A DNA stretch of 64,000 nucleotides, from contig NZ_BMPQ01000002.1 of NCBI RefSeq assembly GCF_014647675.1, forward strand, positions 171,065 to 235,064, read 5' to 3'. The stretch comes from Streptomyces flaveus. GTDB lineage: Bacteria > Actinomycetota > Actinomycetes > Streptomycetales > Streptomycetaceae. The first letter of the stretch is position 1. Every line of letters starts with the position of its first letter. Positions 26,013 through 36,000 of the stretch are shown in pieces. The notes under the pieces were generated by a model. The model saw only the letters and a list, made by a program, of their open reading frames with translations, was not told the origin of the DNA and did no database searches. Position numbers and translations under genes: made by a program.

Positions 26013-29000
26013 TCAAGTGGGTGGGACGGGAGTCTCATTATGTGAGCGCAGGGCCGTCCCTGTGGCGTATGCCCCCGGAGAGCCGCTGACCGTATAGGCA
26101 CCGGAGCCTCCACCTGCGTAGACCCCGGCCACCGAGCCACTGACGAGGACCGGCTCGGCCTGGCGACCGGGCACGGGGTAGTGGCCGGAGGCCAGTGCGC
26201 GGCGCAGCCGGACCTCGTCGAGCGGTTCGGAGAACGCCATGCCCTGGCCGTGGGTGCAGCCCATCTCGCGCAGGGCGGCGACCTGCTCGGGCCGGTCCAC
26301 TCCGTCGGCCACCGACTGCAGCCCGAGATCATGGGCGATACGGAGCAGCCCACCGGTGATCTTGTGCAGCCGGGCCGACTCGACGACGCCCTCGACCAGA
26401 GAGCGGTCGAGCTTCAGTACGTCGACGGGGAGGCGCCGTAGCGCGGTGATCGCCGCGTAGCCGCTACCGAAGCCGTCCAGGGCGATCCGGACGCCGAGGC
26501 GCCTGAGCGCGCTCAGGCGGCGCTCCAACTCGTCGAAGGAGACCCGGGGATCCGTTTCGGCCAGTTCGATGACCAGGGCGCCGGAGGCCACGCCGTGCCG
26601 GGTCAGCAGGGCTTCGACGGAGCTGAGGGGCATCGACCGGTCGAGGAGCCGGCCGGCGCTCATCCGGACGGCGACGGGCACACCGAGCCCCGTGGCACCG
26701 CGCTCGGCGGCCTGCTCGATGGCCTCCTCCAGCACCCAGCGGCCCAGCTCGGCGGTGCGGTCGCTGTCCTCGGACACGCGCAGGAAGTCGGCGGGCGTGA
26801 GCAACGCGCCCTGGGCCGAGCGCCAGCGCGCCTGCGCGACGACCGTCGCGATCCGGCCGGTGTCGAGACAGACCACCGGCTGGTGCAGCAACGCGAACTC
26901 ACCGTCGTGCAGCGCGGCCCGCAGCCGGGTCGCGAGCTCCGCCTTGCGTACGACGTCCTGCTGCATCTGTGGCGCGTACAGCTCGACACGGCCCTTGCCC
27001 GCCGCCTTGGCGCGATACATCGCCAGGTCGGCGTTGCGCAGCAACTCGCCCGCGCCGAGGCCCGGTTCGGCGAAGGCGACGCCGATGGAGGCGGCCACCC
27101 GGACGTCGTTGCCGTCGATGGAGTACGACTGCGAGAGGGTGACGCGGAGCCGGTCGGCGAGCTCGAAGATATGGCGTTCACGCGCGGTGCGGTCGCGTGT
27201 GCCGTCGCCGACGATGAGGGCCGCGAACTCGTCGCCGCCGAGCCGGGCGGCGGTGTCCCCCTGCCGTACGGCGTCCTGGAGTCTGCGGGCGGCCTGGACG
27301 AGCAGTTCATCGCCTGCCTGGTGCCCGATCGTGTCGTTCACGGCCTTGAAGCCGTCGAGGTCGATGAAGAGAACGGCGGTGCCGCGGTCGGAGGAGCGGC
27401 GTCCGGAGAGTGCCTGCTGGACGCGCTGGGTGAACAGGGCGCGGTTGGGCAGGTCGGTGAGCGGGTCGTGCTCGGCGTTGTGCTGCAACTGGGCCTGCAG
27501 GCGCACCCGTTCGGTCACGTCACGGCTGTTGAGGATGAGGCCGCCGTGGTGCCGGTTGACGGTCGACTCGACGTTGAGCCAGCCGCCGTCGCCGGACCTG
27601 AAGCGGCACTCGATGCGGGTGGTGGGTTCCTTGCCGGGGCCGGCGGCGAGGAAGCGGCGCACTTCGTGCACTACGCAGCCCAGGTCCTCCGGGTGGATGA
27701 GCGAGGCGAGTTCGGTCCCTTCGAGCTCCTCCGCGGGCCGGCCGTAGACTCCGGCGGCGGCCGGGCTGACGTACTGGAGGATGCCGTTCGGCGCGGCGAT
27801 CATGATGACGTCGCTGGAGCCCTGCACCAGGGAGCGGAAGTGGTTCTCCTTCTGGGCCAGTTCCTGGGTGAGGGTGATGTTGTCGAGCAGCATGATGCCC
27901 TGGCGTACGACGAGGGCGAGTACGACCGTGCCGCCGGTGATGAGCACCACGCGGTCGACGCTGCGGCCGTTGAGCACGTTGTAGAGAATGCCCAACGTGC
28001 AGACGGCCGCGGCCAGATAGGGCGTGAGTGCCGCGAGCGAACCGGCGATGGGCCGGCCTGCCGGATGCCGGCTGAGACCTCCTTCCTGGAGGGGCACCTG
28101 GGCCGGTTGTTCCGGCAGGGGTGCCGCTTGTCCCGGTCGGGGCCCCGGCACATAGCCGACCACCACGCGCGTGTGTCCCTCTTCTTCCGTTTCCGCCTGG
28201 CCGTTTCGGTGCCCCACCCAGGGGGCGTAGGCGAGCAGCAGCGAACCGGCGAACCAGCCGGCGTCGAGCAACTGGCCCGAGCGGTAGTCGTTGTGCAGCA
28301 GCGGTGAGGTGAACAGCGCGTCGCACATCACCGTCAGGGCGAGGGCGCCGATCGCGGTGTTCACCGCGGACCTGTGGACGGGCGATCGCCTGAAGTGCAG
28401 CACCAGCACCATGCTGATCAGGGCGATGTCCAGCAGGGGGTACCCCAGCGACAGCGCGGTGTGCGCGACACTCGGACCCCCGGCCTTGGCCGCCTGGGCG
28501 AGCGCGAGGCTCCAGGAGAGCGTGAGCAGCGAGCCGCCGATGAGCCAGGCGTCCAGCGCCAGGCAGATCCAGCCGGACTTGGTCACGGGCCGTTTGGCGA
28601 ACACGAGCAGTCCCACGATGGCCGGCGGTGCGAAGCACAGGAAGAAGAGGTCGGCGTAACTGGGACTGGGTATCGGGCGGGACAGGACGATCTCGTACCA
28701 GCCCCAGAGGAAGTTGCCCGCCGCCGTCATCGCGGAGGAGAGGGCGAACAGCAGCCAGGCGGGCCGAAAGCGGCTGCGGCCGGGCCGGGCAGCGAGGAAG
28801 CAGGAGACGGCCGCGGCGGCGGCTGCCGCGCTCAGCCCGAAGTCACCCATGATCAACGCGAGTGTCTGCGAGCCCCAGTTGAACATGCAGCCGATGGTGT
28901 ACGCCGCGCACACCAGGGCCAGCACCACTTGCGGGACCAGGCTTGTGCCGGAGTCGGCGAGCGGGCGGCGGGCCAGCAGCGCCCCCTGGGAACTCACTGT

Positions 29001-29327
29001 GTCCCTCCGGTCCGTGCCGCCCCCGAGTCCCTCTGGTCCCGGCTTGCCGAAGGAGGGCCCCCCGACCGAGCCGTGCGAAGCCGGTTCGAAGGTGGAGGCG
29101 CGTGCCGCCTGCGACCACTGGGCCTGCGGTGGTGAAGGTGGCCGTGGCCGCTTTTGCGTGGTGCGTGCGGGGTTCGCCGTCGGCGGCCCCGCCACGTCGG
29201 ATCGTTGGTCCATAGGCCGTACATCGCCCGTCGCCCCCCTCACAGTCCACGTCTCGTCCCCGGCGCCGTCCGGTGTGCGGCGCATCCCCTGTCCGGACGA
29301 TACACCAGTTCCGTCACTCAGGGACAT
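26013..29327 (-). CDS. Membrane PAS-GGDEF-EAL protein, probable diguanylate cyclase (CdgC-like)
   Basis: 1104 aa from the ATG at 29327; later starts inside the first 40 codons cannot be excluded because the first 125 residues are disordered. About ten membrane segments (roughly 128-470) precede a PAS domain (about 475-600), GGDEF (about 610-780) and EAL (about 790-1045). The cyclase site RLGGDEF near 696 is intact, and RQGD five residues before it is an inhibitory I-site. The EAL domain is degenerate: the EAL triad reads VAQ near 832, DDFG is replaced by DGFG near 951, and AEGVE reads ADGVD. I infer c-di-GMP synthesis without hydrolysis. Position beside ilvB matches what I remember of SCO5511. 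The stop codon lies in the ilvB promoter region. Confidence 0.85.
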   Translation of the reverse strand: MSLSDGTGVSSGQGMRRTPDGAGDETWTVRGATGDVRPMDQRSDVAGPPTANPARTTQKRPRPPSPPQAQWSQAARASTFEPASHGSVGGPSFGKPGPEGLGGGTDRRDTVSSQGALLARRPLADSGTSLVPQVVLALVCAAYTIGCMFNWGSQTLALIMGDFGLSAAAAAAAVSCFLAARPGRSRFRPAWLLFALSSAMTAAGNFLWGWYEIVLSRPIPSPSYADLFFLCFAPPAIVGLLVFAKRPVTKSGWICLALDAWLIGGSLLTLSWSLALAQAAKAGGPSVAHTALSLGYPLLDIALISMVLVLHFRRSPVHRSAVNTAIGALALTVMCDALFTSPLLHNDYRSGQLLDAGWFAGSLLLAYAPWVGHRNGQAETEEEGHTRVVVGYVPGPRPGQAAPLPEQPAQVPLQEGGLSRHPAGRPIAGSLAALTPYLAAAVCTLGILYNVLNGRSVDRVVLITGGTVVLALVVRQGIMLLDNITLTQELAQKENHFRSLVQGSSDVIMIAAPNGILQYVSPAAAGVYGRPAEELEGTELASLIHPEDLGCVVHEVRRFLAAGPGKEPTTRIECRFRSGDGGWLNVESTVNRHHGGLILNSRDVTERVRLQAQLQHNAEHDPLTDLPNRALFTQRVQQALSGRRSSDRGTAVLFIDLDGFKAVNDTIGHQAGDELLVQAARRLQDAVRQGDTAARLGGDEFAALIVGDGTRDRTARERHIFELADRLRVTLSQSYSIDGNDVRVAASIGVAFAEPGLGAGELLRNADLAMYRAKAAGKGRVELYAPQMQQDVVRKAELATRLRAALHDGEFALLHQPVVCLDTGRIATVVAQARWRSAQGALLTPADFLRVSEDSDRTAELGRWVLEEAIEQAAERGATGLGVPVAVRMSAGRLLDRSMPLSSVEALLTRHGVASGALVIELAETDPRVSFDELERRLSALRRLGVRIALDGFGSGYAAITALRRLPVDVLKLDRSLVEGVVESARLHKITGGLLRIAHDLGLQSVADGVDRPEQVAALREMGCTHGQGMAFSEPLDEVRLRRALASGHYPVPGRQAEPVLVSGSVAGVYAGGGSGAYTVSGSPGAYATGTALRSHNETPVPPT

Positions 29328-29334
29328 AGTCCCT
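29320..29334 (-). other. Hairpin enclosing the start codon of the PAS-GGDEF-EAL gene
   Basis: AGGGAC (29320-29325) and GTCCCT (29329-29334) pair around a 3-nt loop that overlaps the ATG (29327-29325). The start would be partly hidden in the folded mRNA. Confidence 0.45.
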
Positions 29335-29408
29335 CTACTCTCCGTGACGACCAGCGGTGATACGTGAACCCACCGCAGTCGGGGGACTGCGGAGGGTGGT
29401 CGCAGAGG

Positions 29409-30350
29409 CTACGCGCCCGTCGTAAGGACCACGTTTCGCATCGGCTCCCGGTTCACAAATCGATGGAACTGGTCCACCAGGAGCCGCTTGGCCCGCGGAA
29501 GAAACGCGGATGTCGGGCCCCCCACATGCGGACTGATGAGCACGCCCGGCGCATGCCACAACGGGTGGCCCTTGGGCAGCGGTTCGGGGTCGGTGACGTC
29601 AAGAGCCGCTCGGATCCGGCCACTTTCCAGCTCGGCGAGCAGCGCCTTCGTGTCGACGACACCGCCGCGGGCGACGTTCACCAGCAGTGCGCCGTCCTTC
29701 ATCCGCGCCAGGAAGCCGGCGCCCGCCAGGCCCTTCGTCTGCTCGGTGAGGGGGGTGATGAGCACCACGACGTCGGCGTCCGGGAGGAGTTCGGGCAGTG
29801 CGGTGATCGGATGCACGGGACCGCGCTCCGTCTCACGTGCAGAGCGCGCGACGCGCGCCACCCGCGCGACCTCGAAGGGCGCGAGCCGGTCCTCGATCGC
29901 GGCGCCGACCGAGCCGTATCCGACGATCAGAACGGACTTGTCGGCGAGCGCCGGCCGGAACCCGGACCGCCACTCCTCGCGGTCCTGTCCGCGTACGAAG
30001 TCGGGGACGCCCCGCAGCGAGGAGAGGATCAGCGTCAGCGTGAGCTCGGCCGTACTGGCGTCGTGCACCCCGCGCGCGTTGCACAACTGCACGCCCTTGG
30101 GGAGCAGTCCGAGGCCCGGCTGGACGTGGTCGATTCCGGCCGACATCGTCTGCACGACCCGTACGGACGTCATTTCGGCCATCGGACGCACCGAGATCTC
30201 GCTGCTCTTCATGTAGGGCACGACATAGAACGCGCAGTCGGCGGGATCGGCGGGAAAGTCCTGCTCACCGTCCCAGAAGCGGTAGTCGAGGCTTTCGGGG
30301 AGGCCGTCGATGTCGGCTGGGTCGAAGGGGAGCCACACTTCGGAAGTCAT
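29409..30350 (-). CDS. D-isomer-specific 2-hydroxyacid dehydrogenase
   Basis: 313 aa. NAD(P)-dependent reduction of a 2-oxo acid or the reverse. Rossmann motif SVLIVGYGSVGAAIEDRLAP near 138-157; catalytic arginine in LLVNVARGGVVDTKAL near 223; glutamate in ALDVTDPEPLPKGHPLW near 250; catalytic histidine in SPHVGGPT near 273. Shorter than SerA and without an ACT domain; closest in type to glyoxylate/hydroxypyruvate reductases, but the substrate cannot be read from sequence. The ATG at 30350 lacks a ribosome site; TAGCCT ends 7 nt upstream, so the mRNA is probably leaderless. Divergent from an aldo/keto reductase. Confidence 0.88.
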   Translation of the reverse strand: MTSEVWLPFDPADIDGLPESLDYRFWDGEQDFPADPADCAFYVVPYMKSSEISVRPMAEMTSVRVVQTMSAGIDHVQPGLGLLPKGVQLCNARGVHDASTAELTLTLILSSLRGVPDFVRGQDREEWRSGFRPALADKSVLIVGYGSVGAAIEDRLAPFEVARVARVARSARETERGPVHPITALPELLPDADVVVLITPLTEQTKGLAGAGFLARMKDGALLVNVARGGVVDTKALLAELESGRIRAALDVTDPEPLPKGHPLWHAPGVLISPHVGGPTSAFLPRAKRLLVDQFHRFVNREPMRNVVLTTGA

Positions 30351-30357
30351 GCTCAGG

Positions 30358-30363
30358 AGGCTA
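30358..30363 (-). promoter_or_regulatory. -10 element of a leaderless promoter
   Basis: TAGCCT on the minus strand, 7 nt before the ATG of the hydroxyacid dehydrogenase. The mRNA sequence between contains no Shine-Dalgarno; no clear -35 is seen. Confidence 0.45.
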
Positions 30364-30424
30364 GGCGAAGCATCGACAGACCCAGAGGTTAGTTTTGGGG
30401 CTCGGGAAAGGGAGGCACGGCCAG

Positions 30425-31435
30425 GTGGAGCGCAGGACGATCGGGGCTGCGGCGCTCGAGGTGGGGGCTGTCGGGCTCGGGTGCATGCCGATGAGCTGGG
30501 CGTACTCGGCTTCGCGGCAGCGGGGCGACGAGTCGCTGCGGACCCTGCACACGGCCCTCGACCGGGGCTCGAGCCTCCTCGACACCGCCGACATGTACGG
30601 GCCGTTCACCAATGAGCTGCTGCTGGGCCGGGTACTCAAGGAGCGGCGCCCCGAGGCCTTCGTCTCCACCAAGTGCGGGCTGCTGGTCGGTGAGCAGCAC
30701 ATCGTGGCCAACGGCCGTCCCGGCTATGTGAAACGGGCCTGCGACGCCTCGCTGCGGCGGCTGCAGACGGACGTCATCGACCTGTACCAGCTGCATCGCG
30801 CCGACCCCGAGGTGCCCGTCGAGGAGACCTGGGGCGCGATGGCGGAGCTGGTGACGGCGGGGAAGGTACGGGCGCTCGGGTTGTGCGCGGTGGGTGCCCG
30901 CTCCGGCCGCCGCTCGGGGGCACGCCTGCACGACGGAACGATCCGGCAGCTGGAGCGGGTGCAGCAGGTCTTCCCGGTGAGCGCGGTGGAGGCCGAGCTG
31001 TCGGTGTGGTCGCCGGAGGCAGTGGACGGGCTGCTGCCGTGGTGCGAGGCGCGCGGCGTCGGCTTCCTGGCGGCGATGCCGCTCGGCAACGGCTTCCTGA
31101 CCGGCACGCTCACGCCTGGCGAGGGCTTCGAACCCGATGACGTACGCGCCCGGCATCCCCGCTTCACGGCCGAGATGATGGCCGCGAACCAGCCGATCGT
31201 GGCCGGTCTGCGCCGTATCGCGCGGCGGCATGGGGAGGAGAGCGGCGAGGAGGTCACTTCGGCGCAGGTGGCGCTCGCGTGGGTGCTCGCGCAGGGGCGG
31301 CATGTGGTGCCGGTGCCGGGGGCCAAGCGGGAGCGGTGGGCGGCCGAGAACGCGGGGGCGGCCGGGCTGCGCCTGTCGGCGCGGGATCTCGCGGAGGTGG
31401 CGGAGCTGCCTTCGGCTCAGGGGTCGTGGGACTGA
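30425..31435 (+). CDS. Aldo/keto reductase
   Basis: 336 aa from the GTG at 30425, with GGGAGG about 10 nt upstream. NADPH-dependent reductase with a TIM barrel. The catalytic tetrad is present: Asp and Tyr in LLDTADMYGP near 50, Lys in FVSTKCG near 80, His in LYQLHRADPE near 115. The coenzyme-binding C-terminal loop is represented by VVPVPGAKRERWAAEN near 295. In sequence it resembles the YajO/Tas-like AKR group that acts on aldehydes; the actual substrate is unknown. Divergent from the hydroxyacid dehydrogenase, with 74 bp between the starts. Confidence 0.88.
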   Translation: MERRTIGAAALEVGAVGLGCMPMSWAYSASRQRGDESLRTLHTALDRGSSLLDTADMYGPFTNELLLGRVLKERRPEAFVSTKCGLLVGEQHIVANGRPGYVKRACDASLRRLQTDVIDLYQLHRADPEVPVEETWGAMAELVTAGKVRALGLCAVGARSGRRSGARLHDGTIRQLERVQQVFPVSAVEAELSVWSPEAVDGLLPWCEARGVGFLAAMPLGNGFLTGTLTPGEGFEPDDVRARHPRFTAEMMAANQPIVAGLRRIARRHGEESGEEVTSAQVALAWVLAQGRHVVPVPGAKRERWAAENAGAAGLRLSARDLAEVAELPSAQGSWD

Positions 31436-31645
31436 GCGGGATGCGGCAGGGGCTCAGACGCACCACCGGCTCGAATGCGCCACAGGCTCACAGCTTGATG
31501 AGCGAGGGTGGTTCGAGGGCCGCGTAAGGGTCTCGTCGTGACGCGCGTCCGGATCTCGTCGGACTTCGCGTCCGGAGATCGGGAACCTATGAGGCGGTTG
31601 CGGTGTATGAACAGTAGAACCTGCCGCGTCGAAGGGATCCAGATC

Positions 31646-32806
31646 GTGCAACGTCGAGCTGTGACGGCCGTGTTGGCCGCTGCCGCGCTCCTGCTGACGG
31701 CCGGCTGTTCTTCCGGCGACGAGGAGGGGTCGGACGGCGGAGCGAACGCCTCCCCCAGTCGTACGGAGTCGGGGTCCTCGCCCGGGGGGCAGGCGACCGA
31801 GGGGGCACCGCCCGCGAAGGGCTCCGTGGAGGTCGTGCGGACCGTCGCCGAGGGGCTGAACACGCCGTGGGGTCTCGCGCCCCTGCCCGAGGGCGGCCTG
31901 CTGGTGTCCTCGCGGGACGAGGGGACGATCACGCGGGTCGACACGGAGAGCGGCAAGAAGACCGAGGTGGGCACGGTGCCGGGCGTCGCCGCCGCAGGCG
32001 AGGGCGGCCTGATGGGCCTCGCGCTCTCACCGGAGTACGCCTCGGACCACATGGTCTACGCGTACTTCACCTCGGCGTCGGACAACCGCATCGTGCGCAT
32101 GCTGTACGACGCGGAGAAGCCGGCGGGTGAACAACTGGGCGCGCCCGACACGGTGTTCAGGGGCATCCCGAAGGGCACGAATCACAACGGCGGGCGGATC
32201 GCCTTCGGCCCCGACAAGATGCTCTACGCCGGCACGGGCGAGCGGTACGAAGCCGAGCTGGCCCAGGACAAGAACTCCACGGGCGGCAAGATCCTCCGGC
32301 TGACCCCGGACGGCGAGCCGGCTCCGGGCAATCCCTTCGACTCCCCCGTCTACTCCTACGGCCACCGCAATGTGCAGGGCCTGGCCTGGGACTCCGAAAA
32401 GCGCCTGTGGGCCTCCGAGTTCGGCCAGCAGACCTGGGACGAGCTGAACCACATCGAGCCGGGCGACAACTACGGCTGGCCGGACGCCGAGGGCAAGTCC
32501 GACGACTCCCAGTTCCACAACCCGGTCGCCCAGTGGGGCGTGGCCGAGGCCTCCCCCAGCGGCATCGCCTACGCGGAGGGCTCCATCTGGATGGCGGGCC
32601 TGCGCGGCCAGCGCCTGTGGCGCATCCCCCTCAGCGGCACGGAGACGGCGGCCGACCCCCAAGCTTTCCTGGAGGGCGAACACGGCCGCCTGCGCACGGT
32701 GGTCTCGGCGGGCGACAACAAGCTGTGGCTGGTCACCAGCGAGACGGACGGCCGGGGATCCCCGGAGGACGGGGACGACAAGATTCTTGAGCTGGAGGTG
32801 ACGTAG
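31646..32806 (+). CDS. Lipoprotein of the glucose/sorbosone dehydrogenase (PQQ beta-propeller) family
   Basis: 386 aa from the GTG at 31646, chosen because it gives a normal lipoprotein signal: VQRRAVTAV, hydrophobic LAAAALLLTAGC, lipid cysteine near residue 21, then a Ser/Gly-rich linker. An ATG at 31607 overlaps a promoter-like element. The six-bladed propeller shows GLNTPWGLAPLPEGGLLVS near 72, GEGGLMGLALSPEY near 115, NHNGGRIAFGPD near 182, GHRNVQGLAWD near 236 and HIEPGDNYGWPDAEG near 270. Family members oxidise sugars with PQQ at the cell surface; some bind only calcium and have no known activity. Not linked to PQQ synthesis genes here. Confidence 0.85.
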   Translation: MQRRAVTAVLAAAALLLTAGCSSGDEEGSDGGANASPSRTESGSSPGGQATEGAPPAKGSVEVVRTVAEGLNTPWGLAPLPEGGLLVSSRDEGTITRVDTESGKKTEVGTVPGVAAAGEGGLMGLALSPEYASDHMVYAYFTSASDNRIVRMLYDAEKPAGEQLGAPDTVFRGIPKGTNHNGGRIAFGPDKMLYAGTGERYEAELAQDKNSTGGKILRLTPDGEPAPGNPFDSPVYSYGHRNVQGLAWDSEKRLWASEFGQQTWDELNHIEPGDNYGWPDAEGKSDDSQFHNPVAQWGVAEASPSGIAYAEGSIWMAGLRGQRLWRIPLSGTETAADPQAFLEGEHGRLRTVVSAGDNKLWLVTSETDGRGSPEDGDDKILELEVT

Positions 32807-32829
32807 GGCGGTTCCGGACGGGCTTGTTC

Positions 32830-33024
32830 TCAGTCCTCGTCGGGGCCCGGTTCTGCGGGCGTCTGCGCAGGCAGGCGTACGACGACCTTGCCGGACGTGA
32901 GGTCTATCGGCCCGCGCCCCGGATCGCCGTCCCCGGTGTCCTCGCGGGTCATCTCCAGACGGTTGCGCTCGTCTTCGGTGTGCTTGCGGCCGGGTGCGAA
33001 GAGCTGCTCGATCATGTTGAACAC
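32830..33024 (-). CDS. Small conserved actinobacterial protein (DUF6191-like)
   Basis: 64 aa; GTG start at 33024 preceded by GAGGGAGG at good spacing. Reads MFNMIEQLFAPGRKHTEDER and continues acidic with a DLTSGKVVVRLP strand. It matches a short streptomycete family that I recall as DUF6191, without known function. Soluble, no cysteine. It lies 39 bp downstream of the large LuxR regulator on the same strand, so the two may share a transcript, and it converges with the sugar dehydrogenase gene (23 bp gap). Confidence 0.75.
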   Translation of the reverse strand: MFNMIEQLFAPGRKHTEDERNRLEMTREDTGDGDPGRGPIDLTSGKVVVRLPAQTPAEPGPDED

Positions 33025-33063
33025 GGCGCCTCCCTCGGCCCGGGGTTCTTCACAGCGTAAGCG

Positions 33064-36000
33064 TCACCCTGCCGCTTTGGCAGCGGGTGTCTCCGGCGGG
33101 AACAGCCGCAGCCGGTGGGCCAGTGCCGCTGCCTCGCCGCGGCCGGAGACGTTCAGCTTGGCGAGGATGTTGGAGACGTGGACGCTGGCCGTCTTCGGGG
33201 AGATGAAGAGTTCCTCTGCTATCCGGCGGTTGCTGCGGCCGGCGGCGACCAGGCGCAGGACGTCGCGCTCGCGGCTGGTGAGACCGAGCGCCTCGGCCGG
33301 GTCGGCGGGAGTGATGGCCGGCCGCTCCCGGGTCCCCGGGGTGCGCGTCAGGATGAGGCGGGCGCGTTGGGCGAGCAGGGCGATCGACTCGGCGAGGGGG
33401 CGGGCGCGGAGGTGGTCGGCGACGGCTCCGGCCAGGCGCAGGAGCTCGGTGGCACGGTCGCGGGCGTCGTCGCCAGGGCCGGAGGCCAGCAGGGACTCGG
33501 CGAGGCGGTGGCGGACGCGGGCCAGGTCGTAGGGGCGCTCCAGCGGCTCGAAGGCGGTCACTGCGGCGGACCAGTCGGCCGGGGTGTCCCTGCCCTCGGC
33601 GCGCAGCAGTTCGGCGCGCACCCAGCGCTCGTACGCCCCCCAGAGGGGCACGTTCGTGGCGAGCGGCTTGGCGTTCTCGCGGATGCGCTCGACGTACTCG
33701 GAGCGGCCCTGTCCGGCGGCGGGCAGACCGCGGGCGTCGGCCTCCGCGGTGGCGGCGGCGAGCAGCAGCGGCCAGCCGTAGCGCTGGGTACCGGGCGGGA
33801 GGCCGGCCTCCAGGGCGCGGTCGAGTTCGGCTCGGGCGTCGGGGAGGCGGCCTTCAGCCGCGGCGAGAGCGATGGCTAGCCGGGCCAACGGCAGGGAGTT
33901 CTGCGGCATGAGGTCATGGGTGCCGTACGCATCGCGGGCGGCGGCCAGGTGGCGGCCCGCCTCGGTGAGGTTCCCCCGGGCAAGCCCGATGTCGACGAAG
34001 CGCAAGGAAGCGCCGCCGCGGGGCTTGGCGCTCGGGACGGCATGCTGCGCGTTCGTCGCAGCCTCGCCGGCCTCGTCCCAGCGACCCAGAGAGTAGAGCG
34101 ACTCGGCGAGGCTGTCCCAGGCCCAGGACTCCGACTCCAACAGGCCCATTTTCCGGGTGAGTTCAAGGCCCTCCCTCAGGATGCCGACGGCCTCCTCGGA
34201 GCGGCCGACGCCCTCCAGAATGGACGGCAGGTTCACATAACTGCGGCCCACCTCCCGGGCCGCCCCGAGCTCCACCGACTGGTTCCGGACCTCGTACAAC
34301 TCGGCGAGACCCGCCTCGATGTCCCCCGCTTCGACCATGAGTCCGCCGAGAGTGAGCCGCGCGTTCAGCTCGATCTCGCGGGCGCCCACCATGCGCGCGT
34401 ACTCCACGGCGCGCTCGGCGTCCGTCAGGGCCTCGGGCCCCGGTGTGTGGAGCATGGACCAGCCGGCGACCGTCGCCAGGACCTCGGCGTGCACCTTCGA
34501 GGGCGGCAGACCTCGCACCAGTTCCTCGGCGGTGCCGAGTTCCTTCCAGCCGTCGCCGCGGGCCAGTGCCTGCACCAGTCGGGAACGCTGGACCCAGAAC
34601 CAGGCGGCGCGCAGCGGCTCGTCCTCGCCCTCCAGGAGATGAAGGGCCCGCTTGGTGATCTTCATAGCGCGCTCGCGCTCCCCGCAGTACCGGCCCGCGA
34701 CGGCCGCCTCGGCCATCAGGTCGAGATAGGTCAGCGGCTTGTTGACCGGGTCGCAGCCGCAGGGAGGGGTCGGGGCGCAGCCGCAGGGCGGATAGGCCTC
34801 GGCGTAGTCGACGGGGCGCAGCTCGGCCCGTACGGCATCGGGGGCGCTGTCCCACAGCTCCATCGCCCGCTCCAGGAGCCGCAGTTGCTCGGAGTGGGCG
34901 TGCCGGCGGCGGGCCGCCACGGAGGCGTCGAGGACGGCGGGCAGGGCCTTGGCCGCGTCGTGCGCGTGGTACCAGTAGCTGGCCAGGCGGGCGGCGCGCT
35001 CATCGGCGGGTACGAGCGTCGGGTCGGCCTCCAGTGCTTCGGCGTACCGCCGGTTGAGGCGGGAGCGCTCGCCGGGCAGCAGGTCGTCGGCCACGGCCTC
35101 GCGCACCAGGGAGTGCCGGAAGCGGTAGCCGTCCCCGTCGGGTGTCGCGAGCAGGAGGTTGGCGCCCACGGCGGCCCGCAGCGCCTCGATGAGATCGTCC
35201 TCGGAGAGCTGCGACACGGCGGCGAGCAGTCCGTACTCGACGGTGGAGCCGCCCTCCGCGACGATCCGGGCGACCCGCTGGGAACTCTCGGGCAGGCTCT
35301 CGACCCGGACCAGGAGCAGGTCCCGGAGGGAGTCGGTGAGGCCGGTGCGGCAGCCCTCGTTCGCCGCTACGGCGAGCTCCTCGACGAAGAAGGCGTTCCC
35401 GTCGGAGCGTTCGAAGATCTCGTCGACCAGGGTCGGGGCGGGCTCGGAGGCGAGGATTCCGGCGATCTGGCGGCCGACTTCCGCGCGGCTGAAGCGGCCG
35501 AGTTCGATACGGCGGACCGTGCGCAGCCGGTCCAGCTCGGCCAGCAGCGGACGCAGCGGATGACGGCGGTGGACGTCGTCGGCGCGATAGGTGGCGACGA
35601 CGACGAGCCGGCCGCTGCGGAGCGTACGGAAGAGGTAGGCGAGGAGGTGGCGGGTCGAGGCGTCGGCCCAGTGCAGGTCTTCCAGGAGGACGACCACCGT
35701 GCGCTCGGCGGCGACGCGCTCCAGGAGGCGGACGGTGAGTTCGAAGAGGCGGGCCATGCCCTCCTCGTCGTGCCGCCCCCGCGAGGTGTCGCCCAGCTCG
35801 GGCAGCAGCCGGGCCAGCTCCTCCTCCTGCCCGGCCGCCGCGGCCGCCAGCTCGTCGGGCAGTTGGCGGCGCAGGGAGCGCAGGGCGGTGGAGAAGGGGG
35901 CGAACGGCAGCCCGTCGGCGCCGATCTCGACACAGCCGCCGAGCGCCACGACAGCGCCCGCACGGTCGGCCGCGCCGGCGAACTCCTCGATGAGCCGCGT

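Noticed and set aside
26011..26016. Perfect TTGACA on the minus strand as -35 of ilvB
   Set aside because: No -10-like sequence at 16-19 bp; CAGTAT is only 4 bp away. The match also spans the stop codon of the upstream gene, so I do not call the promoter.
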